From: Halalkaliarchaeum sp. AArc-CO
GTDB lineage: Archaea > Halobacteriota > Halobacteria > Halobacteriales > Haloferacaceae
Reading direction: 5' to 3'
DNA length: 64,000 nucleotides
Assembly (NCBI RefSeq): GCF_024972735.1
Contig: NZ_CP087723.1
Coordinates: 2,728,001-2,792,000 of the forward strand
Shown here: positions 6,042 through 14,849 of the stretch, in pieces
Layout of the letters: every line of letters begins with the position of its first letter
How positions within the stretch are numbered: the first letter of the stretch is position 1
The notes under the pieces: generated by a model
Seen by the model: the letters and a program-made list of their open reading frames with translations, nothing else
Told to the model about the DNA's origin: nothing
Database searches by the model: none
Program-made: the position numbers and the translations under genes

Positions 6042-6392
6042 TCAGTAGCCGTCCAGATTCCCGCCACCCAGTACCCGTCTGGACTCGGGGAGGACAGCGG
6101 TTCTGTTCTCGTCGACGCCACACCGACAACTGACCCCGATTGAACACGCCCCACAGTTCGTCAGGGCACAGTAGTCCACCGCCGGCCCCTCGGGATAGTA
6201 CCGGCGATACAGCGGGAGAAACGCGGGGACGAGCGCCAGCGCGACCACGAGAAACGCCACGACGACCAGCCAGTCCGGGAGCAGATACCGCCAGAGAACG
6301 CCCGTGAGGACGACCGCGAGGACGACGTGGGCGAACCCGAGCAGGCCCACGGCCGTGAACTCGTGTGTCGGCGAGGGGAGGGGCTCGAGCAT
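6042..6392 (-). CDS. Small membrane protein with a cysteine-rich tail
   Basis: The 116-residue protein has two hydrophobic segments (about residues 15-35, VGLLGFAHVVLAVVLTGVLW, and 41-59, LVVVAFLVVALALVPAFLPL). These are followed by a short Cys-rich stretch reading DYCALTNCGACSIGVSCRCG and a charged tail. The ATG at 6392 was chosen because upstream codons are Arg/Ser rich and not membrane-like. The cysteines could bind a metal. I do not recognise the family. Gene status is moderately certain, supported by a clean haloarchaeal membrane composition. Confidence 0.5.
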   Translation of the reverse strand: MLEPLPSPTHEFTAVGLLGFAHVVLAVVLTGVLWRYLLPDWLVVVAFLVVALALVPAFLPLYRRYYPEGPAVDYCALTNCGACSIGVSCRCGVDENRTAVLPESRRVLGGGNLDGY

Positions 6393-6713
6393 GGCCACTG
6401 AATACGAACGGTCCGGTGAAGTTCGTTTCGTGGACGAACGCCAGACCGGCTCTCGCCAGGGGGTGCCGACGGATGCACTCCCTGGCATATCTCCACCTTC
6501 GAGAGTCCGTCCATCCCTTGCAAACCGGTCACCTGTTGCAATCATTTCAAAAGATAGCTTGATGACAATAACCCCCCATTGGTTACCACTTCACACAGTC
6601 GATTGACCGGCGGCGATTGCCGTCCCGACTGCGACGAGAGGTGGCCACAGGGGACGAAAACCCCCTCGTCCGGTGGCCAGTGTGAAGCAGTGAGACCAAC
6701 GTGAGACTGAACC

Positions 6714-9251
6714 ATGACAGACACGAACCACACAGAATCCGACGACGACGACGTCCTCCCGGTCAGTCGGCGATCCGTTCTCAGGACCGCCGGTGCCGCC
6801 GGTGCCGTCGGTGCCATCGGATCCCAACCCGCAGCTGCAGCGCGACCGAAACGGCGAATCGTCGGCGTACAGCCGGGCCGAGCAGGGATTGTCAACCGCG
6901 GCTTGCCGGCGGATCGAACGATCAAAACCCTGGATTTCGGCCGGATCGGACAGGCCATCGTCGGCCGGTGGCCCGACCAGGCGCTCCGGGGGCTCCAGCG
7001 GAATCCGAACGTCCGGTACGTCGAAGACGACAGGACGATCTGGCCCGAGGGGCACGGTGGAGCCGACCTCGACTGGGGCGCAGATCGCATCGACGCGGAG
7101 ATCGCCCACGAGGCGGGACACACCGGCGCGGGGGTGAGCGTCGCGATCGTCGACAGCGGGATCGACCTCCGCCACGACGAACTGGTCGACACCCTCCACC
7201 ATTCGCTTCACTTCGCGCCGAACGTCTGCGACAGCGGAGACTGCCCCGAGGACTGGCACGACGACAACGGCCACGGAACGCTCGTCGCCGGAATCGTGGC
7301 CGCCTCCCACGACACCGGCAATCGCCCGATCGGCGTGGCCCCCGAAGCGACCTTACACGCGGTGAAGGTGTGGGCCGGCGCAACCGAAGAGGGCTTCTCC
7401 TCGGACCTGGCGGAGGGGATCAAATGGGTTGCCGACAACGACATCGACATCGCGAACATGAGCCTGGGGTCGTCCCACAGCCAGACCGTCGAGGATGCGA
7501 TGGAGTACGCCACAGCCAGGGACGTCGTGTTGATTTCCTCGGCCGGGAACGAACGGGGCGGGGACGTGACGTTCCCGGGCGGCTATCCACAGGACGTCGG
7601 CGTGAGTGGGATCACCGAACTGGACGAACTGTCGACGATCTCGTCGACGGGACCCGAGGTCGACATCGGCGCGCCGACGGCCCCCGCGCCAGGATCGCCT
7701 CAGGACGGCCGGGGGGTCCTCACAACGCGGCTGAACGGGGGAACCCACCGGACCGGCGGGACCTCCTCGGCTGCGCCACACGTCGCCGGCGCCGCGGCGC
7801 TGTTGCTCGCGAACGGAACCCCGCCGGGAGACGTCCAGGACGTCCTCGAGTCGACGGCCGAGGATCTCGGACTCGATGCACAGGAACAGGGCGCTGGCCT
7901 GGTCGACGTCGCCAACGCGCTCGGCCTCGATTCGGCAAACGACCTGCTCGAGGTGGAGACCCGTGGAACCGGCGCGAGACGCCACGAGCATGCGTCGCTG
8001 ATCGGTCGGGTGAACCATCTCGTCGGCTCGGATACCGCCGAGGTGTTCTTCGAATTCCGAATACAGGGCACGTCCGGCTGGGAGCGCACGGATGGCGAGG
8101 AAATCTCTCCGGACGAGCCGATTGCCCCGATCCTGGGCAATGAGGAACTCTTCGGACAAATCGCCGAGGATCTCGAACCGGACACCCGATACGATTTCCG
8201 GGCAGCCGCAACCGTGACCGAGGACGCCGAAGGGTGGGAATCGACCGAGCACGGCGAACGACTGGTGGTCACCACGCTCGGCTACCCGACCGCAGCCTTC
8301 GAGGTCGCAAACGACCCACCCGTGAACGAAGGGGACACCGTCATCTTCGACGCGTCCGCCTCGGAAGCCCCGACTGATAGGCACACCGGCCAACCGCGAG
8401 AGATCAAGGAGTACAAATGGGACTTCGGCGACGGGACCACCGAGACGACCGACGAACCCACGATCGAACACTCCTACGGACCGGTCGGCGAAGGGAATTA
8501 CGGGACATTCGACGTCACGCTCACCGTCACCGACAAAGACGATGGCTCGGACGAGGAACTATCAGTGACCGAGCAGGAGATCCGGATCAACGCGTATCCG
8601 ATCGCCGAGTTCGACGTGCTGGTCGACCCGCCGGAACAGCCGGCCGTCCGGGGCGAACCCGTCGCGTTCGACGCCTCGGCGTCGTTCGATCCCGACGGTG
8701 AGATCGACGAGTACGAGTGGGACTTCGGCGACGGCATCGTCGAGACGTCCGACGAACCGACGATCGAACACACGTACGACGAGGGTGGCCTGATGACAGT
8801 CACGCTCACCGTCACCGACGACGACGGGGCCGCCCACGAGGAGCGTTCGGTTCACCGCGAAGACGTCACCGTGCACATCCGAGTCTCGATCGACGTCAAA
8901 CCGTCCGAGAACGGGACCAACCCCGTCAATCTGCGAGACGAGACGATCATCCCGGTCGCAGTGTTGCACACAGCCGACTTCGATTCGCCTGCCGCGCTCG
9001 ATCCGGACACGGTGAGGTTCGGCGCACCACCGACGATCGACACCGGGGACGGGGCAGCCCCGATTCACGACGGCGGCCACGTCGACGACGTGAACGACAG
9101 CGGCGACGAGGACTGGCACTGTCACTTCGCGACGGGGGACACCGGCTTCGATCGCGATGACGACGAAGCGAAACTCGCCGGCGAGACGGACGACGGCACG
9201 CCCGTGTTCGGCTTCGACGACGTGCGGATCGTCGGTGGGGGGCGCTCCTGA
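6714..9251 (+). CDS. Secreted subtilisin-like serine protease with PKD domains
   Basis: The 845-residue protein has a Tat-type N-terminus (SRRSVLRTAG, RR at 19-20, then Ala-rich to about 43). An inhibitor-like propeptide follows, then an S8 domain with the triad Asp147 (VAIVDSGID), His187 (NGHGTLVAG) and Ser351 (GGTSSAAPHVAG), plus oxyanion Asn279 (SSAGN). Residues about 400-525 look like a fibronectin-type spacer. Two PKD domains (WDFGDG motifs) span about 530-715. The last ~130 residues form a beta-rich domain with IDVKPSENGTNPVNLRD. It is an extracellular halolysin-like protease. There is no C-terminal membrane anchor, so it is probably released or bound non-covalently. Confidence 0.9.
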   Translation: MTDTNHTESDDDDVLPVSRRSVLRTAGAAGAVGAIGSQPAAAARPKRRIVGVQPGRAGIVNRGLPADRTIKTLDFGRIGQAIVGRWPDQALRGLQRNPNVRYVEDDRTIWPEGHGGADLDWGADRIDAEIAHEAGHTGAGVSVAIVDSGIDLRHDELVDTLHHSLHFAPNVCDSGDCPEDWHDDNGHGTLVAGIVAASHDTGNRPIGVAPEATLHAVKVWAGATEEGFSSDLAEGIKWVADNDIDIANMSLGSSHSQTVEDAMEYATARDVVLISSAGNERGGDVTFPGGYPQDVGVSGITELDELSTISSTGPEVDIGAPTAPAPGSPQDGRGVLTTRLNGGTHRTGGTSSAAPHVAGAAALLLANGTPPGDVQDVLESTAEDLGLDAQEQGAGLVDVANALGLDSANDLLEVETRGTGARRHEHASLIGRVNHLVGSDTAEVFFEFRIQGTSGWERTDGEEISPDEPIAPILGNEELFGQIAEDLEPDTRYDFRAAATVTEDAEGWESTEHGERLVVTTLGYPTAAFEVANDPPVNEGDTVIFDASASEAPTDRHTGQPREIKEYKWDFGDGTTETTDEPTIEHSYGPVGEGNYGTFDVTLTVTDKDDGSDEELSVTEQEIRINAYPIAEFDVLVDPPEQPAVRGEPVAFDASASFDPDGEIDEYEWDFGDGIVETSDEPTIEHTYDEGGLMTVTLTVTDDDGAAHEERSVHREDVTVHIRVSIDVKPSENGTNPVNLRDETIIPVAVLHTADFDSPAALDPDTVRFGAPPTIDTGDGAAPIHDGGHVDDVNDSGDEDWHCHFATGDTGFDRDDDEAKLAGETDDGTPVFGFDDVRIVGGGRS

Positions 9252-9392
9252 TCCCTCGAAATACGACCGGGGAGACGGCCCTCGAACCGGATCCGGCAGC
9301 CGAAAGGCGTCGGCGAGGCCAGGAGCGTGCCGTGTCGCCGGACGGGTCAAAGTCGCGCAAAAAGCTATGAGCGTACAGAACCCTGGTGTGGG

Positions 9393-9926
9393 ATGAACCG
9401 ACGCAGCCTGCTTGCGACGGCGGCCGCCGCAATCGCGGGCGGGGGTGCCGGATGTCTCGACACCGGAGGCAGCGATGAACCACCAGACGAGGATCGAACC
9501 GACGCGGGAGGCACCGACGTGACCGACACGCCGACCGACGGTGGAACTCCCGACGACGGCGACGGCGACGACGTAGCGGGCGTCCGCGAGACGCGGTTCG
9601 ACGTGCTCGGCTCCGCGTTCGAATTCGAGGAGGCTGCAACCGTGAGGTTCGAAGCGGAGACAGTCACGGTGTCGGGAACCATTCCGGGAGACAACACCTG
9701 CTACGTCGCCAAGCTCGAGAGTGTCACCCTTAAAAACGGCACGCTCGAAAACGGAACGCTCGTCGTGAACGTCGAAAGCTACGAGGACGCCGGCGAGGAC
9801 GAGGCGTGCGGGGAAGCCCCGATCGGAATCGACTACGAGACGGTCGTCGTGTTCGAGGACGAACTCCCGTCGGCTGTGACGGTCGAACACGACGGGGAAC
9901 AAGTGGTCTCCGAGCAGCGCTCCTGA
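9393..9926 (+). CDS. Secreted lipoprotein of unknown function
   Basis: The 177-residue protein starts MNRRSLLATAAAAIAGGGAG followed by CLDTGG, a Tat-like signal ending in a lipobox, so the Cys is probably lipidated. A low-complexity Asp/Thr/Gly linker leads to a ~110-residue beta-rich domain (VRETRFDVLGSAFEFEEAAT...) with a cysteine pair (NTCYVAK and DEACGE). It resembles many haloarchaeal surface lipoproteins, but I cannot name the domain. The ATG at 9393 sets the RR motif at the very N-terminus; the longer frame upstream is non-coding. Confidence 0.75.
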   Translation: MNRRSLLATAAAAIAGGGAGCLDTGGSDEPPDEDRTDAGGTDVTDTPTDGGTPDDGDGDDVAGVRETRFDVLGSAFEFEEAATVRFEAETVTVSGTIPGDNTCYVAKLESVTLKNGTLENGTLVVNVESYEDAGEDEACGEAPIGIDYETVVVFEDELPSAVTVEHDGEQVVSEQRS

Positions 9927-9952
9927 CCGCTCTGGCCACCCAGGCCGAACGT

Positions 9953-10087
9953 GACGACCGCCTCGCACCCGACGAACGCCTCGCACCCGACGAACGCCTC
10001 GCACCCGACGAACGCCTCGCACCCGACGAACGCCTCGAACCCGACGAACGCCTCGAACCCGACGAACGCCTCGAACCCGACGAACAG
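9953..10087. repeat. 18-bp tandem repeat, seven units plus a partial
   Basis: The unit GACGAACGCCTCGCACCC repeats from 9953. The first four units end in GCACCC and the next three in GAACCC, with a partial GACGAACAG at 10079-10087. It sits between the lipoprotein stop (9926) and the cupin promoter (TTTTATA at 10098). Unit length is a multiple of three, but the array lies outside any gene I support. Confidence 0.95.
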
Positions 10088-10097
10088 ATCGCCCGCC

Positions 10098-10104
10098 TTT
10101 TATA
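10098..10104 (+). promoter_or_regulatory. TATA box of the cupin gene
   Basis: TTTTATA directly follows the 18-bp repeat array and lies 48 bp before the cupin ATG. This predicts initiation around 10125-10130 and a leader of about 25 nt. The repeat array occupies the position where an upstream regulator would bind. Confidence 0.5.
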
Positions 10105-10152
10105 CAGCCGGGTCGCCAACCGCCCACATCGGCAGCGCACGCCGACGCACTC

Positions 10153-10494
10153 ATGTCAGACGACAGCTCCACTCGGACCGACGACCTCGCCGGCACCGTC
10201 TTCGAACTATCCGACCTCGTCGACTACCAGACCGGCGCGATCGTCAGCCGGACGCTGATCGACGACGAGGGCGGCTCGGTCACCGTCTTCGCCTTCGACG
10301 AGGGGCAGAACCTAAGCGAACACACCGCCCCCCACGACGCGCTCCTGCAGGTGTTCGACGGCACCGCCGCCGTCATCCTCGACGGCGAGCGCCACGAACT
10401 CGAGGACGGCGAATCGATCCTCATGCCCGCCGACGTCCCCCACGCCGTCGACGCCGTCACCTCCTTCAAGATGGCGCTGTCGATGATCCGGTGA
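10153..10494 (+). CDS. Single-domain cupin protein
   Basis: The 113-residue protein is a compact conserved beta barrel. The first cupin motif is around SEHTAPHDALLQVFDGTAAV (two His as metal ligands) and the second is ILMPADVPHAV, with its conserved Pro and His. The family includes small-molecule-binding and detoxifying proteins; the substrate is not evident. It is preceded by a clear TATA element and the 18-bp tandem repeat. No operon partner follows on the same strand. Confidence 0.85.
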   Translation: MSDDSSTRTDDLAGTVFELSDLVDYQTGAIVSRTLIDDEGGSVTVFAFDEGQNLSEHTAPHDALLQVFDGTAAVILDGERHELEDGESILMPADVPHAVDAVTSFKMALSMIR

Positions 10495-10499
10495 GGGGC

Positions 10500-10614
10500 A
10501 ACCCAGTTCGGGAGTCGCGTACGTCAGGGTGATCACGTTCTGTTCGTCGTCCGAATAGGTGCGATCGAGGAACCACACGCCGACAGGGTCGTCCTCGGGG
10601 TCGTCGGTTGTCAC
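10500..10614 (-). pseudogene. Possible truncated gene fragment
   Basis: On the minus strand a GTG at 10614 opens a frame reading VTTDDPEDDPVGVWFLDRTY then SDDEQNVITLTYATPE, with typical haloarchaeal composition and a beta-strand pattern. It then runs into the antisense of the cupin gene with no natural end. I read this as a decayed or truncated small gene. The rest of 10495-10745 holds an A/T-rich stretch (about 10690-10735) that probably contains the promoter of the sugar transferase. Confidence 0.3.
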
Positions 10615-10745
10615 GGAACACGGTAGGGCACCCGCAAAAAGTAGGTTCGGCCGGTCGTTCCGCCGATCCGGACACTCACGCACAGATAACTGTATCTCTC
10701 CATTATCAAAATATTAATATCAGTCCCCATCTGGGGTAGTAACGA

Positions 10746-12173
10746 ATGCTCTCCGGCTGGCGTTACCGCATCGCGAGTGCAACAGGTGTGATCTGTCTCA
10801 CAGCCGGTGCACTGCTCGTGGCCAACCACCCCACTGCCCAATTGCTGTTTACTACATACGTTCCCCTCTTTAACCGCCTCGATCCCACGGTTCTCACAGG
10901 TGCGGAACTTCAGCTCGCACTGTTGTTGAGCGTCGTCGCGATCGGGGGTGCACTCGTTCCCCTTTATAAACCTCGTCCGCGGCGCATCCTCGATACAGTA
11001 TTCTTCGCCCAAAAGCGGGTGCTCGTGGGGGGACTCGCGCTCGCAACGCTCGGGTATTTCCGGTGGTCGTACCGACATCCGCGTGCGACGCTGACGATGA
11101 TGGTCGGGGCCCTCCTCGTGGCGATCCCGCTGTGGTTCGTCTGGATCCGCCGTCGACCCACGAGTGATCCCGAGCGCACACTGCTGGTCGGCGACGATCC
11201 GGGTCAGCTGGAACGGATCGTCACGGAGACTGAGCACCCCTTCGTAGGCTATCTCGCCCCGACGGCAGTCTTCGGCGGCGAGGAGGAAGCCGAGAACGCG
11301 ATCCCTGCACCGCCACGCGCGGACGGTGGGGTCCAGGCCGACCTCGAACACCTCGGTGGACTCTCTCGCCTGGAGGACGCCCTCGTCGAACGCGATATCG
11401 ACGCCGTCGTCCTGGCGTTCCGGCAACCCGATCGGGCGGAGTTCTTCGGCGCGCTGGACGCCTGCTACGAACACGGCGTTGCAGCCAAGGTCCACCGGGA
11501 GTACGCCGACAGCGTGCTCACGGCCGAGGACAGCCTCGGAACACTCGTCGATGTCGAGGTGGAACCCTGGGACATTCAGGACTATGCCCTCAAACGCGCC
11601 TTCGACGTCGCCTTCGCCGGCAGTGCCCTGCTCGCTCTCTCGCCGGTAATCTTGTTAATCGCCCTCGCGATCAAACTCGAGGGTGAGGGACCAGTTCTGT
11701 TTTCGCAAAAGCGAACCTACCTCTTCGGGGAGACCTTCACGGTCTATAAGTTCCGAACGCTCAAGCCCGATCCAGAAGGTGAAGTCGGCACGACGATCGA
11801 CGACAATCGGGAGACGCCACTCGGAAACTTCCTCCGGACGACCCACCTCGACGAGATTCCCCAGCTGTGGTCGATCCTCGTCGGCGACATGAGCGTCGTC
11901 GGCCCCCGGCCGGCCCAGACGGATCTCGAATCGGACTTCGAAGCCGAGGCCGACCACTGGCGACACCGCTGGTTCGTTAAACCCGGCCTGACGGGGCTCG
12001 CCCAGATCAATGACGCAACCAGCCAGGAACCCCGCGAGAAAATTCAGTACGACATTCAGTACATTCGGACTCAGTCATTCACGGGGGATCTGAAAATCGT
12101 CTTCCGACAGTTCTGGCAGGTGGGAACCGACGTATTCGAGCTGGTGATTGGCCAGGACAGCGATGACGAGTAA
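10746..12173 (+). CDS. Polyprenyl sugar-phosphate transferase (initiating enzyme)
   Basis: The 475-residue protein resembles WcaJ/WbaP-type bacterial sugar transferases. The N-terminus has about four transmembrane helices (to residue 130), then a nucleotide-binding-like middle region. The catalytic domain starts at a membrane helix (KRAFDVAFAGSALLALSPVI, about 280-300). It continues with FSQKRTYLFGETFTVYKFRT, then LDEIPQLWSILVGDMSVVGP and RPAQ, and FVKPGLTGLAQIND. These motifs define transfer of a sugar phosphate from a nucleotide sugar to a lipid carrier, the first step of exopolysaccharide or glycan assembly. It sits beside sugar-modifying genes transcribed toward it. Confidence 0.9.
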   Translation: MLSGWRYRIASATGVICLTAGALLVANHPTAQLLFTTYVPLFNRLDPTVLTGAELQLALLLSVVAIGGALVPLYKPRPRRILDTVFFAQKRVLVGGLALATLGYFRWSYRHPRATLTMMVGALLVAIPLWFVWIRRRPTSDPERTLLVGDDPGQLERIVTETEHPFVGYLAPTAVFGGEEEAENAIPAPPRADGGVQADLEHLGGLSRLEDALVERDIDAVVLAFRQPDRAEFFGALDACYEHGVAAKVHREYADSVLTAEDSLGTLVDVEVEPWDIQDYALKRAFDVAFAGSALLALSPVILLIALAIKLEGEGPVLFSQKRTYLFGETFTVYKFRTLKPDPEGEVGTTIDDNRETPLGNFLRTTHLDEIPQLWSILVGDMSVVGPRPAQTDLESDFEAEADHWRHRWFVKPGLTGLAQINDATSQEPREKIQYDIQYIRTQSFTGDLKIVFRQFWQVGTDVFELVIGQDSDDE

Positions 12174-12244
12174 GCCGCATTGAGTTGTACTGACCATACG
12201 GGTCCGCAACTGGCTATCGAATCAAAGCTGTAAACCAGAGACCA

Positions 12245-13600
12245 CTACGGCGACAAAACGGCTGGGTTTAACTCCGCCTGCTCGACGACGTCACCCAGTG
12301 TCACCACGTCGGCGGCACACTCCTCGGGCATCGCGTTCCTGGTGTCGAAGACGAATCGCCCCCGTTCGCCGACGTACTCCAGGTCGAATTCGTCGTGATC
12401 GACGAGCAGCAGCACCGCGTCGGCCCCGGATAGATCTGCCTCCCTGGGCGAACGCAACAGTTGACGTGCGGTTCCATCCTCGTCGACGTGGGGATCAACG
12501 ACCGTCACTGTCGCGCGGTCGTCGAGCCGGTCGGCCACCCGCAGCGCCGGCGAATTCCGGGTGTCGCCGACATTCGGCTTGTACGCGGCCCCGAGCGCCA
12601 CAACCGACGCCTCGTCGGGCGAGACGCCCCGCGCCCTGAGCATTGTCTCCAGCCGGTCGACAACCAGCGCGGGCATGCGCTCGTTGAGCCGGTGGGCGTC
12701 CTGCAAGAACGACAGCTCCCCGCCGAACTCCTCGGCCCGCCACGCCAGGAACTGCGGATCGACCGGGATGCAATGGCCGCCGACGCCCGGTCCCGGGTAG
12801 AAGGCCTGAAAGCCGAACGGCTTCGTCGCCGCAGCGTCGATCGCCTCCCAGACGTCGCCGTCGAGTCCCTCCGCAAGCGTCACCAGTTCGTTCACCAGGG
12901 CGATGTTCACCATCCGGTAGGTGTTTTCGAGTGTCTTCGCCAGTTCGGCGGTCTCGGTCGACGCGACAGGATGCGTGTCGGCGACCACGGCGTCGAACAG
13001 TGCCAGGGCCGCTTCCCGCGCCGGCTCTGTGTCGGCGCCCACCACCAGCGGGATTTCCTCGAACGGGACGTCCCCGCCGGGGTTCAACCGCTCGGGGACC
13101 ATCGCCAGCCGCACCGGCGCGTCGGCCGGCGTCCGTTCGCGGTCGTTCACGACGATCGGTGCGACGATCTCCTGCGTGGCTCCGGGGTAGACCGTACTCG
13201 AAACGACTACCAGCGTCTCCCGGGAGCCCGACTGCGTTGCGACGGTCTCGGCGGCTGCCTCGACGGCGTCCATCCGGGGCTCGCCCGTCGCGTCGTTCAT
13301 CCCGGTAGGTACCGCAATCACGTACGCGTCACAGCCCTCGACGATGCTCGGGTCCGCCCCGGCAGTAAAGCCCGCCGCCAGGCCGGCCGCCAGGTCCCCG
13401 TCGCTCACGTCGTCGACGTAGCTGTCGCCGTTCAATAGCCGTTCCACGCGCCCGACGTCGATGTCGAACCCCGAGACGTCGAAGCCGGCGGCCGTGAACT
13501 CGAGCGCCAGCGGCAACCCGACGTAGCCCAGGCCGACGATGCCGACGCTTGCATCCCTGTCGACCAGCCTGTCCCTGAGGGTCGCCACCTCGCGAGTCAT
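12245..13600 (-). CDS. Nucleotide-sugar dehydrogenase (UDP-sugar to uronate)
   Basis: The 451-residue protein has a Rossmann start (VGIVGLGYVGLPLALEFTAA) and the catalytic Cys277 in PGVGGHCIPVDPQF. The C-terminal UDP-binding domain includes ALGAAYKPNVGDTRNSPALR. It belongs to the WecC/WbpA group, which oxidises UDP-N-acetylhexosamine or UDP-glucose to the uronic acid using two NAD+. Its ATG overlaps the stop of the upstream epimerase gene (13597-14583), so the two are co-transcribed and probably supply sugars for the neighbouring glycan pathway. The exact substrate cannot be told from sequence alone. Confidence 0.9.
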   Translation of the reverse strand: MTREVATLRDRLVDRDASVGIVGLGYVGLPLALEFTAAGFDVSGFDIDVGRVERLLNGDSYVDDVSDGDLAAGLAAGFTAGADPSIVEGCDAYVIAVPTGMNDATGEPRMDAVEAAAETVATQSGSRETLVVVSSTVYPGATQEIVAPIVVNDRERTPADAPVRLAMVPERLNPGGDVPFEEIPLVVGADTEPAREAALALFDAVVADTHPVASTETAELAKTLENTYRMVNIALVNELVTLAEGLDGDVWEAIDAAATKPFGFQAFYPGPGVGGHCIPVDPQFLAWRAEEFGGELSFLQDAHRLNERMPALVVDRLETMLRARGVSPDEASVVALGAAYKPNVGDTRNSPALRVADRLDDRATVTVVDPHVDEDGTARQLLRSPREADLSGADAVLLLVDHDEFDLEYVGERGRFVFDTRNAMPEECAADVVTLGDVVEQAELNPAVLSP

Positions 13601-14583
13601 CGTACCGCCTCCAGGTCAACGGGCGCGTCGGCCTGCGCTTCGATGACGTCCCGGAGGATCCGATCGAGGTCTGCCTCGGGAGCCCAGCCGAGCAGCGACT
13701 CCAGCTTCGAGACGTCCGGTTCGCGGTGATCCGGCTCCTCGAAGTCCTCGCTGTACGCCTCCTCGAATGGGACGTGGACGATCTCCGACTCGCTGCCGGT
13801 CAGCTCCAGTACCCGATCGGCAAGGTCGTTGATCGCCGTTGGCTGGGGAGCGCCGACGTTAAACACTTCGCCGTGCGCCGCGGGGGTCTCGAGTAGCTGG
13901 TGGGTCACAGTGACCGCGTCGGTGACGTGGGTGAAACTCCGGGTCTGCGTGCCGTCGCCGTACACAGTCAGCGGCTCGCCCGAAAGCGCCTGCTCGACGA
14001 AGGTCGGGATCACCATGCCGTACTCGCCAGTCTGGCGCGGGCCGACGATGTTGAAGTACCGCCCGATCACGACCGGGAGGTCGTACTCGTCGTGATAACT
14101 CAATGCGAGGAACTCGTCGGTCGCTTTGGCGGTAGTGTACCCCCAGCGGGTGACCGTCGTCGGGCCGACCACCCGGTCGTCCGACTCCGAGAATGGGAGG
14201 CTTTCGCTCTTTCCGTAAATCTCCGAGGATGAAGCCAGGAAGGTGGGCGTGCCGTCCTCGCTTGCGGCCTCGAGGACGTTCTCTGTGCCGTGAAGGTTCA
14301 CCTGTAGCGACTTGAGTGGGTTGTCGACGACGTTCTGGACCCCCACGGCTGCTGCGAGGTGATAGATCCGGTCAGCCTCGGCCACCGCCTCTGCAACGAC
14401 CTCGGCGTCTCGGACGTCGCCCGTCCGCACCTCGAGCCGATCGGACTCGACGTGAGCGAGATTGGCGACGTCGCCGGTGGAGAAATTGTCGAGGACCAGT
14501 ATCTCCGCCTCCGTTTCCGCAAGAAGGCGATCCACGAGATGAGACCCGATGAATCCGCCTCCACCGGTGATGAGAACCGTCAT
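13597..14583 (-). CDS. NAD-dependent sugar epimerase/dehydratase
   Basis: A 328-residue extended SDR with the nucleotide motif TGGGGFIGSHL at the N-terminus, and the catalytic Ser and YxxxK (SSSEIYGK, then RWGYTTAKATDEF). It also has RYFNIVGPRQTGEYGMVIP, typical of GalE, UDP-glucuronate decarboxylase and dTDP-glucose dehydratase relatives. The ATG at 14583 puts the Rossmann strand directly at the start; the eight codons upstream are not needed. It is the first gene of a two-gene minus-strand operon and is divergent from the GalE-like gene at 14850. Confidence 0.88.
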   Translation of the reverse strand: MTVLITGGGGFIGSHLVDRLLAETEAEILVLDNFSTGDVANLAHVESDRLEVRTGDVRDAEVVAEAVAEADRIYHLAAAVGVQNVVDNPLKSLQVNLHGTENVLEAASEDGTPTFLASSSEIYGKSESLPFSESDDRVVGPTTVTRWGYTTAKATDEFLALSYHDEYDLPVVIGRYFNIVGPRQTGEYGMVIPTFVEQALSGEPLTVYGDGTQTRSFTHVTDAVTVTHQLLETPAAHGEVFNVGAPQPTAINDLADRVLELTGSESEIVHVPFEEAYSEDFEEPDHREPDVSKLESLLGWAPEADLDRILRDVIEAQADAPVDLEAVR

Positions 14584-14607
14584 GTGAATTCCCGTAGTCG
14601 TGGTCAA

Positions 14608-14628
14608 CCAAAAGTGTACTTTTCTTGG
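14608..14628. promoter_or_regulatory. Palindrome in the divergent glycan-gene promoter
   Basis: AAAAGTGTACTTTT (14610-14623) is a perfect inverted repeat inside the slightly longer imperfect palindrome CCAAAAGTGTACTTTTCTTGG (21 bases, described here only by its ends CCAA and TTGG). It lies just upstream of the minus-strand epimerase start, in the 266-bp gap before the GalE-like gene. It is A/T-rich against a G/C-rich background. A regulator site or overlapping TATA elements are both possible. Confidence 0.4.
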
Positions 14629-14849
14629 CGCCGATCTGGATTATGAAGTTAATACCCGCATAAATCGGGACTCTCGGAGCGTTTTCGACGCATAACTAAC
14701 TCACAGAGTATCGCACCCCAATTCGTGTGTCCCGCTGTCCATCCCGCGAATCGAGCCTCCGTCCCCGGTCTCCATCCCGGACGCGGCGAAACGATCACTG
14801 AATCCAGGACCCATTCGATTTGGAACTCCGTCTGGTCCAGGGCTGTAGT

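Noticed and set aside
9953-10087. CRISPR-like appearance of the 18-bp array
   Set aside because: Units are contiguous with no spacers and no cas genes are present, so it is a simple tandem repeat.
8562-10196. 544-residue minus-strand frame with many RGVRRV repeats
   Set aside because: The repeats are simply the reverse complement of the 18-bp tandem array, and the rest is antisense to the protease gene.
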